Position numbers and translations under genes: made by a program. A model generated the notes under the pieces. That model had not been told where the DNA came from, made no database searches, and saw only the letters and a list, made by a program, of their open reading frames with translations. From NCBI GenBank assembly GCA_029532625.1, contig JARFXM010000009.1, forward strand, positions 2,108,001 to 2,172,000: a DNA stretch of 64,000 nt. The letters run 5' to 3'. This DNA comes from Lomentospora prolificans (taxonomy: Eukaryota; Ascomycota; Sordariomycetes; Microascales; Microascaceae). Of this stretch, positions 54,501 through 64,000 are shown piece after piece; the first letter of the stretch is position 1; each line of letters starts with the position of its first letter.

Positions 54501-55800
54501 ATGCGCTGACCACTTGAGTGGCCACTTTGTGATCTTCAGAACCCTGAGGAACCTTGTGAACCTGGGCAGTACTCCCAACCAGCCAGCCGCTCCACTTCCC
54601 TCCTCTGCCGGCAAAGCTCTGCTGCTGTCACACATTCGCCAGCACTGTACAACCTTCTTCTTATTAGCCTTAAAACGGTGTGTACATCTTGCCTTCTGTT
54701 TCGTGTTCCCTTCTCAACCCCAATCGTTCTTTCCTGCAGTGTTAGCAAAGTTACCTGTACTACATCACTGCATTGCATTCACTGACTGCATTGTGGCTCT
54801 TTCCCTTTCTTTTCCCTCTTCCTATCCTTGCTGACGTCCGCCCAGTCCTGCCTTCCGTCACGATATCCGGTTTCCCTTTCACGCTTGCACCTATTAAATC
54901 CCCAAACCAAACGCTGTGTCTTCATCCGTTCGGTTTCCTTACTCCCGCCGACGACGAAGTTGTGCTCAGAACGCCTGTCATTCTTGCTATCGCCATCTCT
55001 TATACCTTTGTTACTCGCGGGTCGATCCGAGTCGCAGAACCTAAAGTTTTCGAGAAATATTGCTACTGCTGAAAGCTCTTGGACTAACAACCCCTCGACT
55101 CACAACATCAGCTGTTTGATTCTAAATCCCGCGAAACATCTCTTTGACAGCGCAACCTTGTTTCATTTGGCTCCAGCTCGAGTCACGCCGCACCGCTCGG
55201 CGTCTACCCCGGCACTGGTTTTGCAGAGTTCCCATTGAGACGCCAACTCATCTGTGCACACTTGGCTCAGCTACCCACTTCGCTCCCAGTATGTCTTGAC
55301 GCCGTCTATTTTGACAACCGCAATCCACCACCACCGAATTATTCTCGCTTTAGGTGCCCTCTAATATTGAGGTAAAGTTTTCTGTCTCGACTCCTTTTGC
55401 CTTAGTATGTATCTACTGGCGGCCTCCCTCGCTCCCGGTTCGCCCGCGTCACATTTCCTTCTCGCTGTTCGCCCTAGCTACACCATGGCTCTCCTCTCAT
55501 CAGACTCATGTTTTCTCCTCGCCCTGAGGTCCCAATGGGTGTTATGGCAGCTACAGTAATATATTCCTGGGCTTAATAACTACGTCCGCTTCCGACCCGT
55601 CAACTAACTAATGAGCACAGGGGTATCGACAGTGGGAAGCAAGTGAGAGAGGGCAACCAAGTAACAGAATCTCGGTGAGCTAGAGTGACTGCTGGTCTGA
55701 GGCACCAGCCGCACGCCAGGGACTGAATGAGATTCAGTGAGACCAGAGCGCCCGGTGCCCCCGAGAACCCTCTACAGAACCATGCTAGTTGTTCCGAGAG

Positions 55801-57501
55801 ATGCTACCCGCTCCACGATCAATTGAGTCGTCCAGCCCCCCTGGAGTAAGACCCTCGTCTGCTAGGCTCCTTTGGGATCACCAAAACTGCCTTCCTCTGG
55901 GTAAACACCTCTCGGAAGGAGACTTGATCTTGCTCATAAGCCCAGTGGTTGCACCGCTGTACCATGGACCTAGCAGCACATCAGACCCATTCGAACCCTT
56001 TGGTCGGGCGCTTGCTGATCGCCATCCGTGGGTGCGTCATGTAACCTACACCAAAACCGCCGGCATCACAGGAACACATGTCGCATTCATCAAGAGGGCT
56101 CGTGTCGTCATTTTCGTCATCTCTGGCCTACCTGGGCCTCGGGAGCCATCTCAGGCGGATCTAGCCGAGATTACCCGCGTTATTGGCGAGTCTAGGCCAC
56201 ACATCGTGCTTGCCTGTTGCAATATACAGATGAACGAATCTGGCCGCGTCCCATTCCCTACGGTCGTGCAAATCCGAGACTATTCACCACATGAGCTGAG
56301 GACCGCTGCAGCCATGATGTTTGGGGATGATGATTTAAACAAGCCTATATCTCTCCCGCCAATCATTGTTAGACCGCCGGCGGAGAAATGGAGTGTAGAA
56401 GAATGGGTCCCGGCCGACATGCCGGGTACATATGATCTCTGGTGCCGGTGCGTTCCAGCTAAATTCCACATGTCTCAATCTCTTTTAATGTCGATTATTC
56501 ACCGAGACGGTTGGGGTAGACATTATGTTGTACGAGATCGGACTGATCGACACATAGTAGGATTCTGTGCTACATACACAACCTACGCAGATGCCGGCGA
56601 GGAGCGACTTATCGGCTCTCTCGCGCTTATTCTTGTCAGCGACGCCTATCGAAATCGCGGGATTGGCCTTCGCCTTCACGACCAGGCGTTAGCGAATCTG
56701 AAGCGGACTCGAGGTGTGAGCAGATTGCAGCTAGGCAGTACGTTTCCAAGGCTGTTTTACGGGCCACCGGTAGAGATGAGTTCTCTAGACTGGTTTAGAC
56801 GACGAGGCTGGACGGTCGACCAACCCATAGCTGGTAAGGGGCAACTAGTGAATGATTGGATCGTAAGATTCGAGGATTTGCCAAAAGAAGGCCATATTTC
56901 TGTGGCAGGACTTACTTTCAGGCCCTGCGATTTTGCGGAGTTCTCAACGGTACTGAGCATTGTTGAGAGAGAGTGCGCCCGAAAGGATATGTTAGGATGG
57001 TACGACCCCTACGGGGTGATACGGAATACCATGAATGTCGGAGATGTGGTTGTCGGTCTGGAAGGGCAAACTGTGGTAGCAGCGGCCTTGATATACTCAC
57101 CGAAAATGGATGTGCCTATTGGGCAAGAACTCCCCTGGGCGAGTGTTTTGGGTAAGGATGTCGGAGGAGTTTCGTGCATCTTCATAGCAGGTAAGGCCTC
57201 ACCCTGCCCCATAACAAGAGTGTGGCTAACCCGCCCCCTCCTTCTAGACGATCACCCGGATATGGTGAACAGCAGAGATGCTGTCATGGTCCGACTGTTG
57301 TATTCATGTGCAAAGTTTCTTAGCGAGCAAGGGATGAGGCGAATGTTTGTTGATGGAGTTAAAGGCGGCGAAGATGGGTTCCAAGCGCTTGGTAAGTCCT
57401 GGACTCGTGTTCCCGACATTGGCCGTGTAAGCTAATTCTATTCCTGTCTTGTAGGGTTTAAAAAATGGGCAACTTATAAAGATGTTTGGCGAAACATATG
57501 A
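55801..57501 (+). CDS. GH3-C-terminal-like plus tandem GNAT protein, 526 aa
   Basis: Exons 55801-57190, 57248-57391 and 57455-57501 join in frame. Residues 20-185 resemble the C-terminal (non-catalytic) domain of fungal GH3 beta-N-acetylglucosaminidases: LLWDHQNCLPLGKHLSEGDLILLISP, ALADRHPWVRHVTYT, VIFVISG, HIVLACCNIQ. Residues about 210-360 form a GNAT module with the acetyl-CoA loop DAYRNRGIGLRLHD and the strand/helix WFRRRGWTV. Residues 370-526 form a second, weaker GNAT-like module ending GFKKWATYKDVWRNI. Some fungal GH3 enzymes of GlcNAc catabolism carry a C-terminal GNAT. Here the upstream GH3 catalytic barrel is absent, at least within the preceding kilobases. The first intron (57 nt) is stop-free, so its retention would add 19 residues. 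Start is the first ATG; the frame is open slightly upstream without ATG. Function unknown; GH3 relationship is from memory of the family. Confidence 0.68.
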
Positions 57502-58505
57502 AAGGCAGCAAGCATTTGCGGAGATTATCTCTTTTCCTTTCTCTTACTGATTTTCTGAATTTTTGAGGGCGTTATCGCCAGGCGTTATTCATCATCCATC
57601 CATCTTGTTCAGTTCTACCTACCCTGACGTTCTGCGCTAGGCTACTACGCCGTCCATATCCGTTTGCTTTGGCCTGTATAGAATATATATATAATATATA
57701 TTACATGTATGTTCAACGGTTGCCCGTCGATTTTGGCGACGGAGTGTCAAGTTATGGTTAAGCTCTGTCGGCATCGACAGGCTTCGTTGCACATTCGGCT
57801 GTGATTCACCAGGTTTCTGCATCCTGTCGGAGGTAACTTTTTCGAGTTAGTCTACCTGAGACTAGGTGCTCGGCAGCAACCGCAGTGAACCACTCTCTCG
57901 GATCCAGCTGCTTGTCCATGTCCTATAAATCTGAGCAGCCTTCTTGTGTGCAGGAGAAAGAGTGTGGTATTCAAGGGTATCGAATCATAAGACATTTTAA
58001 GAAAAAAATACATAGAACTCGACGTAGAGAGGTAGGAATAAAATAACAACAGCTAAACTTTTCTTACCACCTTTATCCATCCCATCCAGCACCTTAGTCC
58101 GCCCAAAAAGGAGCCTGTTTTTCTCCTTGTTTTATATCCTCTTCTCAAGTCTTTTGAGATGGAAATTTTGTTCCCCCATCATATCCTCCTGCCAAGGGAT
58201 TAACAAAGGGAACCAAGGTAAAAGGGGAGAAAAAAAAAGCCATCTGGGGAGCGCTTGGGAATTTGCCTTTCCGGCTGGGGCCGATATTCCCATGTCTTCC
58301 TCTACCATTCCCTCCTGTGCAGCAAGGACGTAGCAGGTTGAGATGTTAAGAATTTCTGTATCCTTTTCATGTAGCTCATTTCTCAATGCGCGCGCCCTCC
58401 TCTTCTGCGAAATGGCTGACGCCTTACTATCTACGTTCCCCCGGCCTCATGGCGCGCGGCGTTCCGCAATCATTTCGTACACGCGTTGCGTGTGTCGTAA
58501 ACGCT
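57502..58505. other. Convergent 3' intergenic region
   Basis: 1.0 kb between the stops of the GNAT protein (+) and TSC2 (-). Contains a TATATATAATATATATTA-rich patch at 57679-57702. Probably holds both 3' UTRs. No gene supported. Confidence 0.55.
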
Positions 58506-61500
58506 CTATGCCCACCTGGAAAAGTCCACCGCCTCAACGACGGCTTCCAGCCCGCCGGAGACGGCGGCGCCAATCTCCGTGTCGGACGTTACCGTCGATA
58601 CGACGGACGACCGGTGGGACGTCTGCTCGCTCGTGCCCGTCATAAAGGTAGCGACCGACGAGCGCCTGAAGCTCGCGAAGCTGTCCCTCACGGCGCTCGC
58701 GGGCCGCGAGATCTCCCCGGGCGCTGGTCCACCCGAGTGATTCGGCGCCGGAGTGCCGCTTAGGGCGCTAGCGCCAGGGGGCGGGGAGGGCGACGTGGCC
58801 GATGAGAGGCCCTGGTGGTGATGGTGGTGGTGGTGGTGGTGGTGATGGTGGTGAGCCGCGGCCATGGATCCTCCAGCAGCGGGGGTGGGGGCGGCGCTCG
58901 AGGCGGCGCTCTTGCCGCTGTACTTTTCGCGCAGTTGCCTGATGGCGCGAAGGCGCGCGCGCCAGGGGCTGAGGTGCTCGCCGGCGCGGTTGTCCCAGAC
59001 GAGAGAAAAAACCGAGGCGTTGACGGCGAGCTGGCGGACGAAACCGGGGAGGGCCTTGAGGCTGACCATCTTGGTCTCACCGGCGGGAGAGATGCGAGGG
59101 AAACCTGGCTTGCTCATGACCTTGACGCGGTAGAATGGGTTGTAGGCCGACGACGTCTCCTTGCCTCTCTCGCGCCGGGCGAGGAAGGTGGTGCGCGACT
59201 CAGGTGTGATGACGATATTCACGAAATTGAACTGACTTGGGAAGGTGTCGAACTTGAAGGGTAGGCCCGAGTCGTTAAAGATGATATTGACATGATCATT
59301 GCCAATGTGGCGTTTCTTGTTGATGCAATTGGGGTCGCGCTCGAGATCCGTAGGCATCTGCGTCGTGACGTGGAAGACGATCTCGATAACGCGGTCGCGC
59401 CAGGCAAAGGTATGCTCGCCATCAATGCCGTGCTCCCTGTCAAGGCCCTGGGTATTGAAAGTGGCACCCTTGAGTCTAGTGAGGAAGCCAAGGCCGTTGA
59501 GGAACTCGATGTAGTCATCGCTACCTGAGACATTGGCGAGAATCTCCGTTTCCCGGGTCTGGTTTTCACCAATGTAGATGACACCAATCTTGTGGCCGTC
59601 CACGGTGGAGGTCATGTCGAATAGTCGGATCGCCCTTTGTACGTTGTCATCATCGGGGAGCGGCACGGGTTTGAAAGCTTCTACTGTCTGGGGAACAGGA
59701 GACATCATCTGGACTAGAAGGTGGCTTGGCAACACGTAAAGATTATCGGGGTTTGCTGCGTGGGACAAAGCGCTTTCTCTCGAGTCACCCTCAGACATGG
59801 AGTACCCGATGTGATGCGGTGGCCTCGGCTGTAAAGTTTCACGAATCGTGTACGATGATGTACCCGACGGCTGTCGCTTAGTGACTTGTGCCCATCCACT
59901 GCCAGTGGCCTGTTTGATGGTGATGATGCTGTTGCCGAGGATCCACCGCCTTGTCAAGATTTCGCCAAACCTTTCCGTGGTGAATAAGGGATCTTCTGCA
60001 GACTCGTCCGCATCGGAATAAGCCACCCTGCGCATAAAATCCATAGTGATGATCGCCTGCTCCTCACCCTGCTGGCCATCGACGTCGGTAAACAGGTTTT
60101 TCGCAATCCATCCGACCTGCGCAGCACGGTCAGGAAGCTTGAGAGCCAAGAACCAATAGGTGATGACGTGGTACGCCAGCGCGTACACATATTGCGGAAG
60201 CTCGTCGCCCGTAGATGAGCGCGTCACGGGGGATGCTTCGGCACCCGGCGTCGTAACCGACGCATCGCTGTTAGCGGCGCTGTTACGGTGCGACTGCTTC
60301 TTATCCCTCACGTACTGCAGGTACCTGAAGGCGATGCCAAAGACGATGCGCCACTCGTCTTCTCGGAAATTACTATACAGATGGGGCATGCGGCAGAGTC
60401 CGGAGAGAAACTCGAGAACGTGCATCGCCACATGCGGCTGGGTAATAATTTGGGCCATTCTCTGGAGAATCTGAATAAGCGCTTTGTTCGTTGACATGGG
60501 CAGCTCGTGGCAGCAGATGGAAAGTCCATGGATACATTCCTTGGCGCTCCTTTCCCAAGTGGTAATGCCGTGAACAAATGCCCGGACAATATCATCTTCA
60601 TCTGACTTCTTGAAAAATCGATGGTAACTGAGAATCATGACCAAGCTATGATAAAGGCAGATAGCGACGTCGGCGCGACGTAGCCCGCTGGCAGGAGGAG
60701 GTTCTTGGAAGCTGTTGGCACGAATTACATCGCAGAGGACTTTCCGTACCTCTTGAACCTGCTCGATTGCGCCTCTAAACACCGAGTGATTACTGAGTTG
60801 TCCGGGAAGATGGACAATGAGGTAGCTGTATATCTCCCAGTCGCAGCCCTGCTGGGTGACCTGCAGCAGAGCATCCAGCCAAGATGCAAAATCAAGCTGC
60901 ATTTGGCCGCCGGTTTGGTTCTTACCCAGTTCTTCGGAGTCCCCGACGTAGGAAACTAGTAACGGGCTGACCGAATCGGATGGTTCTTCGGGAAGGGCCT
61001 CCGGATCCGGATGCCACCACATTGGCTGATATTTTTGGCCGGGTCCCGGCGGCTTCGCACTACTGGCTGACCGGGTCGGATAACCCCGTTCATGGTTTTG
61101 GGATTGACTGAAAGAGATGGCCCTCGAGGATCGAGACATTGTCCCGGCACCGAGGTCGCCTCTCGACAGTCTAGGAGGTTGCGACGCACCCTCAGCTTGC
61201 TTACGGCTCAATGACTCCTCAGTCCTATATAGTGTAGCAGCAAGTGTATCGGTTTCGAGGTGGATTGTAAGGAATACTCGATTCGCCCAGTCGCTACGTA
61301 GGCGAAACAAAAGCTTCATAGCAGTAAGGCGTGCGTCAATCTCACAGTGGGCGGATTTTGCGATATTGACGAGAAAATCAAACATTTTGACGCTCTTCGA
61401 AGCATCAGTGTCCATAAGTCGCATGAAGATCTTGGCATAACCGCGGGTGACAACGTTGGAAGGAGTAAGGCCGGGCTTTGCATCCGGCCGGTCCGGCGTA

Positions 61501-63725
61501 GTAGGGGTTCCGGGCGTGTGGGTAGATGTGGGCGATACGGGGGACTTGAGCCTATCACCCTGTACAACACCCCTAAGCGTATCGACGATATAGTTGAAGA
61601 GCTCCATATTGGCCGACACGGCGACAGAAACCATGAGATCAACAACAGATTCCAAAACTTGTACGTCAGTTTCTTCCGTCACATCAACAAGGAGAGTTCG
61701 GACGAGGAGAGGTATGAAGTCGTGGGTACCGTCATGAACAAGGTCCATGATCTCATAAGCGTCGGTAATCGTATTCAGAGCACGCACGCGTGTTGTAGAC
61801 GAACGGGCACGGTCCGAGAAGAAGGCCTCCACCACAAGCTTGAGATTCTCTTCCCACTGGATATCGGATGGTGAGCAGCAGCGGAACTCTTGGAAGTAAT
61901 CTAGAACAACGCGGGCGGCCGAGTCGGGGAGTATGCTGTGAACGTTGCTGAAGAACTTCACGACAGTTTGCCGAGGAATGAACTGACTGGAGCCACCACG
62001 AACCATGAGGGTTTCTAAGCGGCTGATGAGGCGGAGAATCTCATAGCCGATAACCTCATCCGGCTTTTCTTGTTCATCCTTGGAGCTCGCGGATGATAGA
62101 GACGAGGAGGACGAAGATTTACGGAAGCTCCGAATGATACTCTGAAAGTCAGGGTTAGAAGCAGGAATCGTCGCCTTCTTGGAGCACTCGGAGGCGACTT
62201 CAAGGAGGACGGTCCAGTCTTCGTCAACTGCGATTTGATGAATCCTACCATCACCTGCATCAAAAAGGAGATTGATAAGCCTCAACACCTCGCATTGTGC
62301 CTTGACTGAGCTCGTCGTCTTGACTGTAGTCGCTAGACCGTCCACGAGAAGCGCAAATGGTACAGAGGGATACCCTTTCTCGGCACTCTTAGAGAGTAGC
62401 TTGCGAAGCACGCAAAGGGCGCCGCGTATCTCACGGTTCAAGTCCATTTCATTGACCCCTTCGACCGAACCGGTGCGGAGAATATCCAGCAAGATTCTCA
62501 CTGTAGACTGGCCATTGTGGGACTTGCATAGGATCGATAGCGTGGTCCAAGAATCCTTCTGGAGACTGGGTACGAGACAGTAGATGGAGCTTAGGACCTG
62601 CACGCAGTTCTTGAGGCGTGGAGAAGGGAGCGATAGGAATGTTACAATGCCGTTGAGGACCGAGATACATGCACGGAGGTCGTCCTGCACGCTAGTGTTC
62701 ATGCAAATGCATAAAAGGCAGTCAATCAAGTTGCAAACGGACTGCTCATCGGCAACACTAAAGCTGGACTTGATGACGTCGTTGATGAAGGCGAACAGCT
62801 GAGACAAATTCTTCTCCTCACCAGAACTCCCAGATCTAGCCTGCCCTATAGCCTTGGACACACGGGACGCCTGCCGCCTAGCTTGGCGAACCTCTAGATA
62901 TGCTTCACGCAGCCAGTTCCTCAACAGAGGCAGTACCTCGTAATGGAAACCGGACAGTTCTCTTCCGTTCTTCGTGAGGTCAACAAGGGCGGCAAGCTGG
63001 AGATGGAAATCTTCCGGTTTCATAGTTGCGGTCAACGTCTCAAAATATTCCCTTCTCTCGAGATCTGACGAGGTAGAGTGTTTTACGCATTCGGTCAGGA
63101 GTTCCCAGCCGGCGGCTCTGGTAGCGCCCGACTTTCCCGGATCGACCATGTCTTTGGCAGCGTGCCATATGTCGAGATTGGAACTGAGAGGGTATTCGGC
63201 GAGGGCGTGTCGAAGGGTAGTAGCCGCGGCAATGCGCTCACTCGGAGTGCCATTGCGCAACTGCTCTAACGACGCCATGTGGCTCGGAGAGAGACCCTGG
63301 AGGCTGGTGGAGCTAGCATTGATAGGCTCGAGCGTCGGCGGGACGAGGTTCGAGGAGCCGGAGCCAACGGGCGGGGGCGACCTCGATAGTTTGCCGCTTG
63401 TCAGGCCCTTGAAGACGCTGGCAAGGCCGCTTGGGCGGCTCGAATCTGGCGATGGTGGCGCATCTCCTGGAGACAGGGGCATAGGAAACTGGTCTCGACG
63501 CGCCGAGTCGGGTTGGCCTATCAAAGCTAGCCGTCGAAGCATGTTAGCGTATAAATTCAGGGCTTCTCTTGTTGAGACAAAGAGGAGGGCATCGTGACGT
63601 GTAGGGAAAGGGCACATCGCTTGGGCGAGATGGAACGAGGTGCGCGGAAGTGTAGCATATCGTCGACGTTGCACAGCAGACGCTTTCTCGTTTGAGGAGG
63701 CACGATTACGGGAGCAGGTGAGCAA
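58506..63725 (-). CDS. TSC2: Tuberin (TSC2) homologue, RapGAP-domain protein, 1739 aa
   Basis: GTPase-activating subunit of the TSC complex that turns off Rheb and hence TORC1. Single exon of 5.2 kb. Residues about 90-1000 are alpha-helical repeats of the tuberin N-terminal type (for example LRNGTPSERIAAATTLRHAL, VNEMDLNREIRGALCVLRKLL). The RapGAP domain lies at about residues 1390-1620: VIYIGENQTRETEIL, DYIEFLNGLG, the Asn-thumb region RHIGNDHVNIIFNDSG, and FNFVNIVITP. After it come FYRVKVMSKPGFPRISP and LPGFVRQLAVNASVFS, as in tuberin. The C-terminal tail (about residues 1640-1739) has a run of about 13 His and Ser/Pro-rich sequence. I start at 63725, the first Met of the frame. Downstream Mets (MCPFPTR, MLRRLAL, MPLSPGD) are also possible, since the first ~80 residues show no conservation I can recognise. 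Confidence 0.93.
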   Translation of the reverse strand: MLTCSRNRASSNEKASAVQRRRYATLPRTSFHLAQAMCPFPTRHDALLFVSTREALNLYANMLRRLALIGQPDSARRDQFPMPLSPGDAPPSPDSSRPSGLASVFKGLTSGKLSRSPPPVGSGSSNLVPPTLEPINASSTSLQGLSPSHMASLEQLRNGTPSERIAAATTLRHALAEYPLSSNLDIWHAAKDMVDPGKSGATRAAGWELLTECVKHSTSSDLERREYFETLTATMKPEDFHLQLAALVDLTKNGRELSGFHYEVLPLLRNWLREAYLEVRQARRQASRVSKAIGQARSGSSGEEKNLSQLFAFINDVIKSSFSVADEQSVCNLIDCLLCICMNTSVQDDLRACISVLNGIVTFLSLPSPRLKNCVQVLSSIYCLVPSLQKDSWTTLSILCKSHNGQSTVRILLDILRTGSVEGVNEMDLNREIRGALCVLRKLLSKSAEKGYPSVPFALLVDGLATTVKTTSSVKAQCEVLRLINLLFDAGDGRIHQIAVDEDWTVLLEVASECSKKATIPASNPDFQSIIRSFRKSSSSSSLSSASSKDEQEKPDEVIGYEILRLISRLETLMVRGGSSQFIPRQTVVKFFSNVHSILPDSAARVVLDYFQEFRCCSPSDIQWEENLKLVVEAFFSDRARSSTTRVRALNTITDAYEIMDLVHDGTHDFIPLLVRTLLVDVTEETDVQVLESVVDLMVSVAVSANMELFNYIVDTLRGVVQGDRLKSPVSPTSTHTPGTPTTPDRPDAKPGLTPSNVVTRGYAKIFMRLMDTDASKSVKMFDFLVNIAKSAHCEIDARLTAMKLLFRLRSDWANRVFLTIHLETDTLAATLYRTEESLSRKQAEGASQPPRLSRGDLGAGTMSRSSRAISFSQSQNHERGYPTRSASSAKPPGPGQKYQPMWWHPDPEALPEEPSDSVSPLLVSYVGDSEELGKNQTGGQMQLDFASWLDALLQVTQQGCDWEIYSYLIVHLPGQLSNHSVFRGAIEQVQEVRKVLCDVIRANSFQEPPPASGLRRADVAICLYHSLVMILSYHRFFKKSDEDDIVRAFVHGITTWERSAKECIHGLSICCHELPMSTNKALIQILQRMAQIITQPHVAMHVLEFLSGLCRMPHLYSNFREDEWRIVFGIAFRYLQYVRDKKQSHRNSAANSDASVTTPGAEASPVTRSSTGDELPQYVYALAYHVITYWFLALKLPDRAAQVGWIAKNLFTDVDGQQGEEQAIITMDFMRRVAYSDADESAEDPLFTTERFGEILTRRWILGNSIITIKQATGSGWAQVTKRQPSGTSSYTIRETLQPRPPHHIGYSMSEGDSRESALSHAANPDNLYVLPSHLLVQMMSPVPQTVEAFKPVPLPDDDNVQRAIRLFDMTSTVDGHKIGVIYIGENQTRETEILANVSGSDDYIEFLNGLGFLTRLKGATFNTQGLDREHGIDGEHTFAWRDRVIEIVFHVTTQMPTDLERDPNCINKKRHIGNDHVNIIFNDSGLPFKFDTFPSQFNFVNIVITPESRTTFLARRERGKETSSAYNPFYRVKVMSKPGFPRISPAGETKMVSLKALPGFVRQLAVNASVFSLVWDNRAGEHLSPWRARLRAIRQLREKYSGKSAASSAAPTPAAGGSMAAAHHHHHHHHHHHHHQGLSSATSPSPPPGASALSGTPAPNHSGGPAPGEISRPASAVRDSFASFRRSSVATFMTGTSEQTSHRSSVVSTVTSDTEIGAAVSGGLEAVVEAVDFSRWA
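58817..58855. repeat. CAC/CAT trinucleotide repeat coding poly-His in TSC2
   Basis: About 13 GTG/ATG-type triplets on the plus strand, read as His codons on minus. Codons mix CAC and CAT, so the tract is partly degenerate. It lies in the disordered tail beyond the RapGAP domain. Confidence 0.85.
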
Positions 63726-64000
63726 CTCCCCCAGATGGCGTAAAAGGAGGCCCGGGTAAGGAGGGATAAGGGCTTAGCCAGGATGTGGACAAACAGCAAT
63801 ACCTACCTTCAAAGCAAGGTTTTGCCCGCTCAGTGAGACAGAATAGTATATGTGAGATACGTGCGCCCCGTGCCCGGAACTAGCATAAGGATGCGTGTGT
63901 GTGTGGAGAGTCACAGGTTGTGACTGAGGCTCAAGGAGAGGTGATAGTGGGAGGCCGCCATCCAAACAAAGGCAGCGAGCCTAGCTGCAGGCCGAGTCGG
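63726..64000. other. Right edge, TSC2 5' flank
   Basis: 275 bp upstream of the TSC2 start with a short GT microsatellite (63896-63904). No gene visible. An upstream leader exon of TSC2 could lie here or beyond the window. Confidence 0.5.

Larger units (their letters stand above)
48458..55800. other. 7.3-kb gene-poor interval
   Basis: I could support no gene over this whole stretch. The longest frames (211 aa at 50330-50965 and partly antisense ones) overlap each other in several frames, lack domains and have poor codon bias. A T32 run lies at 48820-48851, an AC-rich microsatellite at 54473-54500, and pyrimidine-rich leader-like sequence at about 54650-55400. A possible leader intron (about 55371-55620, donor GTAAAG, acceptor GCACAG) precedes the GNAT gene. 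I recognised no transposon ends. Confidence 0.5.

Noticed and set aside
1..64000. CRISPR array, phage or bacterial operon, secondary-metabolite cluster
   Set aside because: No regularly spaced direct repeats, no phage genes, no PKS/NRPS/terpene synthase motifs; introns and gene content are fungal nuclear.

Overview
The window looks like nuclear DNA of a filamentous ascomycete (Pezizomycotina, most likely a Sordariomycete). Genes are broken by short introns of about 50-160 bp with GTANGT-type donors, CTAAC/CTGAC branch sites and YAG acceptors. Coding third positions are GC-rich, promoters are pyrimidine-rich, and most proteins are single-copy fungal housekeeping factors. There is one intron-bearing tRNA-Phe(GAA) gene. 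I see no CRISPR array, bacterial operon, intact transposon or secondary-metabolite cluster. Genus and species cannot be read from the sequence.

Layout. 1-7.2 kb: a RING-containing SNF2-family ATPase (minus; 11 exons resolved, 913 aa), ribosomal protein eL38, and a two-repeat ABM-type protein. 7.2-10.2 kb: a 3-kb gene-free leader. 10.2-26.1 kb is a dense stretch: mevalonate kinase ERG12, farnesyl/geranylgeranyltransferase alpha subunit with a long extra N-terminus, an Mtr2-like mRNA export factor, mitochondrial methionyl-tRNA synthetase, a NAT9-like acetyltransferase, an LAT-type amino acid transporter, a FAM32A-like nuclear protein, and a Ser/Thr-rich protein with GPI-anchor features. 26.1-30.6 kb: a 4.5-kb gap. 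30.6-48.5 kb: dolichol kinase SEC59, ORC2, the mitochondrial phosphatidylglycerophosphatase GEP4, a remnant-like interval ending in a 35-nt poly(A), a serine-hydrolase-like protein without its nucleophile, a CutC-family protein, an LCCL-domain membrane protein, a QTRT2-like queuine transglycosylase subunit carrying a 1-nt frameshift, tRNA-Phe, and the kinetochore protein Mis6/CENP-I (8 exons). 48.5-55.8 kb: a 7.3-kb gene-poor interval. 55.8-63.7 kb: a protein that looks like a GH3 C-terminal domain fused to GNAT modules, and a single-exon tuberin (TSC2) homologue.

Working together. Most neighbours are unrelated housekeeping genes, each with its own promoter. A loose isoprenoid theme exists: ERG12 supplies the mevalonate pathway, the transferase alpha subunit spends farnesyl/geranylgeranyl diphosphate on proteins, and SEC59 phosphorylates dolichol. 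TSC2 is the GAP for Rheb, a farnesylated GTPase. I read this as probable coincidence worth a synteny test. I found no convincing new multi-gene system. The best leads are single-gene oddities (QTRT2 frameshift, hydrolase without its serine, transferase N-terminal extension, GH3C-GNAT protein lacking a GH3 catalytic domain) and structure in the gene-free intervals (degenerate tandem repeats at 5 kb, remnant plus poly(A) at 38 kb, the 48-56 kb gap).
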